A stretch of DNA of 64,000 bases, taken from assembly GCA_021018815.1 (NCBI GenBank), contig JAITYX010000077.1, positions 2,332,501 to 2,396,500 on the forward strand, in the 5' to 3' direction. Position numbers and translations under genes: made by a program. Numbering within the stretch: the stretch's first letter is position 1; every line of letters starts with the position of its first letter. A model generated the notes under the pieces. The model was not told the origin of the DNA and ran no database searches. It saw only the letters and a list, made by a program, of their open reading frames with translations. Shown piece after piece: positions 61,653 to 64,000 of this stretch. This stretch comes from Talinum fruticosum. Its lineage: Eukaryota; Streptophyta; Magnoliopsida; Caryophyllales; Talinaceae.

Positions 61653-64000
61653 TTATCGAGATGAAGGGAGAGATTGGCCTTGAAGAAAGGAGGTAAACAA
61701 TGCAAGTGAGCTTCTGGGTTTGAAAGTAGGCACATCATGCCCTGCTCCTCTAAATGTTGCAAATGTCAGCCCCTTGTATTCTTGGTACCATCCACTTACC
61801 TGAAATTCCACATCAAATCTCTCCTCATTATATCCGATAAAAGTGACCTGATCGACATCCAAATCGAATCGAACCCGATTCGACACTTAGTAAGCCAAAT
61901 TGAGATGACTCAAATCCGACTCGAACCAAATATATTTCACCAAAGTATTTTGTCTTTGCAAGACTATACCTTATTGAACCAAATGTAAGTTGACTCGAAG
62001 TCAACCCGACCCGAACCCGAACCGACCTAACCCGAAACTCAACCGCATCGTAATGATCCCAACATGATTCAACTTGAACTAATCCAAGGTGAAACCAACC
62101 CGAATGACCCGATTGCCAAGTCTGCGTATAATTTACATGCTAATTAAATTTCTTGATTTGTTAAATCTTGTTTTATGAAATTTGTGGCTTTTTATCTTTT
62201 GATTTCATCTCTCTCCTTTGTGAGACAGACTTCTTCATGACTAAATTAACATTAGATTTTGATTTATTATTTTTGTGAAATATTCGTGATACAAATTAAA
62301 GATGACAAATTTTTATATAAGACCGTCTCACAAAAAAGTTATTTGTAAGACAAATTTTATAGAAGTAACTTTTTGAAGGTTTTAATATGGCCGATAACTT
62401 ATAATAGAGTGACTTTTTAATTCGAGGGTGACTAATAATTCATTAAAAGTAACTTTTATGAGAGTTGTCCCTAAATAAATCATCAATCGTCCTCTATGTA
62501 TCTAAAGTCATTATAAAAGTTTTCGTCTCACATTAACTTTTAGGTGAAATAGTCTCACACAAAACCTACTAATAGGAGGTTATTAAATATTGTATTTATA
62601 TTTATATCTGATTCCCCACTTTACCAATGATTAAAAAAAGAAAGGAAATAAAAGATGGAGTTGACTATGAAGAAGGGTACCTGTCTTTCATGGTACCAAG
62701 GCCTCCATGATTTAGTGATGGGTAATCCAAGAGCATTTAGACTATATCTTGTTGAGAGCACAGGGACTCTTCCATCTGTATCTCCACTGATTAATCAGAC
62801 AAAGAGGATTATTTTTATAAGCAAATGGTATGCATTTTATATAGAAAATCCCAAATCTCCAGTTAAATAATTTATTACAATTTGTGACCACAAAGACAGA
62901 GCATATATACTGTACCTGTAGACCCATATTCTAAGTCCAGCTGCTATTAGTTTTTTGTAAATTGGAAGTACAGATGGCACCCCATCTGACCAGTGATACA
63001 ACATTGTTGAGCTGCATTCAAACCAACCAAAAAAAAAAGAAAAAAAGAAATTAAAGTCACTTGTAAGCTCTATTTTAAAATTAGTTGACATATTTTCACT
63101 TCATATACAGTGGTGATCGAATAAACAGGTCAACTTACCAGAGGGTTAGTCGGTGAACCTTATTTGATATGAGACAATTACTTACATATGCTCAAACCGA
63201 GCTAATTAAGGTTCAATATCAAACCAATATAAGGTTTTGTGTAGCAATTGCATAGCGGATAGTTATTTGTGTAACTGATAGCTGTTTAGGTAGTTAATAA
63301 TTGTTAGATTTTAAGTGTTAGCAGATAATTATTCAATTAAACAATTAAATAAATGAGTTTGGTAAATTTAGTGGTTGAATTAACTAATTATTGTAAATTC
63401 ACTTACAAACCGAGCTAATTAAGGTTCATTGTTAGGACTAACCTAAACCTACTCACTAGGCCACCACTAACTCCACATTCACAAGGAAAAATACTCTAAC
63501 TATCAAATAGGTATGAGATATACAGTAAAATTACATAATGAATTGAAAATTACTTACTTGCATATGCTCCAGCTCCTTAACTGAAGACCATCACTAACAT
63601 GAAGAGCCTTCTGAACATCTGGCCTATTGTAGAAAGCATTTGCATAGCCATCCAAACAAGGGTCATATCCACCCATTATCCTCAACATCTTCACATTCAG
63701 AAAAAGAGGAAAAGAAAAGTCAGAAAAATTAGCAAAACATACACACATTACAGAAAAGTAAATAACAATCTAGGCAACGTTTTCAGGTTAGAAATGAAAA
63801 TCTGACCATTTTGGGGAGCTTTTGAGCATCGAATCGGTCGAGGCAGAAGAGTTAGCAACACAAACAGAAGTGTACAAGCTGTAGATGTCGATCTCGTCGT
63901 ACTGACTAAGCATGTCATCTAAACCTTGCTTACAATCTGGGTTGCTGTTCAGGTCGCTGCTGTTGAAATCGCACGTCTCTTTTATGATTTTGTACGTCTC
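61653..64000 (-). CDS. Serine carboxypeptidase-like protein (SCPL), C-terminal part
   Basis: Five exons on the minus strand; the gene continues past the right edge: 64000-63807 (partial), 63680-63558, 63011-62916, 62786-62681 and 61799-61653 with the stop at its end. All joins keep frame. Motifs: NPDCKQGLDDMLSQYDEIDIYS, then VC followed by a Ser-rich loop, MGGYDPCLDGYANAFYNRPDVQKALH, MLYHWSDG, WVYSGDTDGRVPV with the catalytic Asp, RPWYHERQVSGW, and GLTFATFRGAGHDVP with the catalytic His. The catalytic Ser motif would lie outside the window. SCPL proteins (family S10) are secreted or vacuolar and act as carboxypeptidases or, in some clades, acyltransferases. The NPDC to YNRPDVQKALH wording fits the carboxypeptidase II-type clade. 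Possible N-glycosylation sites are present. The residue after the catalytic His is Asp, where Thr, Ala or Glu-like residues are more usual. A MITE-like fragment sits in one intron. Confidence 0.92.
63225..63410 (-). mobile_element. MITE-like fragment in an SCPL intron
   Basis: Reverse complement of the right half of the 51757-52171 repeat: shared blocks include TTTACAATAAT, TTCAACCACT, AAAATCTAACA and CTATCCGCTA. It lies in the intron between 63011 and 63558. Non-coding. Confidence 0.5.

Overview
The window is nuclear DNA of a flowering plant, almost certainly a core eudicot. Coding genes are split by GT-AG introns, intergenic DNA is very AT-rich with long (TA)n runs, and there are Mutator-type transposons, a LINE-1 fragment, MITE-like foldbacks, a NAC transcription factor and a serine carboxypeptidase-like gene. 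I cannot name the species. There are no bacterial, viral or organellar genes, no CRISPR array, and no rRNA or tRNA that I could support.

Layout. 1-11.8 kb: the 5' half of a cytosolic isoleucyl-tRNA synthetase gene on the minus strand (six exons), read leftwards into a last visible intron or flank that holds a 1.7 kb non-autonomous Mutator-like element with a 9-bp target duplication. 11.8-18.8 kb: intergenic DNA with a foldback element and a Pack-MULE-like element carrying a captured pentatricopeptide-repeat gene fragment. 18.8-32.9 kb: a plus-strand tandem array of at least six units, plus one relic, of an unrecognised two-exon gene family. Its proteins have a conserved N-terminal exon, a Gly/Asn/Asp-rich linker, a striking tryptophan cluster (W-W-W-W-W-x-W), two hydrophobic segments and an acidic tail. 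Most units carry frameshifts, a lost exon, a fused exon or a broken splice donor; only the last, divergent unit reads cleanly. 33.0-36.2 kb: a 5'-truncated, frameshifted LINE-1 immediately downstream of the array. 36.2-48.0 kb: repeat-rich DNA with MITE-like elements, a possible 2.9 kb solo LTR and long (TA)n tracts. 48.0-49.5 kb: a small TIR-only gene. 49.5-56.2 kb: intergenic. 56.2-57.5 kb: a complete NAC gene (NAC018/025/056-like) on the minus strand with a clear TATA box and an RY motif. 61.7-64 kb: the 3' half of a serine carboxypeptidase-like gene on the minus strand.

The housekeeping, defence-signalling, regulatory and peptidase genes show no sign of acting together; they are ordinary plant neighbours separated by transposon debris. 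The part most likely to be undescribed is the tandem Trp-cluster membrane-protein family, a gene family caught in duplication and decay. Exon boundaries were read by eye from splice motifs, reading frame and family conservation, so edges may be a few bases off. Single-base frameshifts, mostly in homopolymer runs, could be either real lesions or assembly errors.
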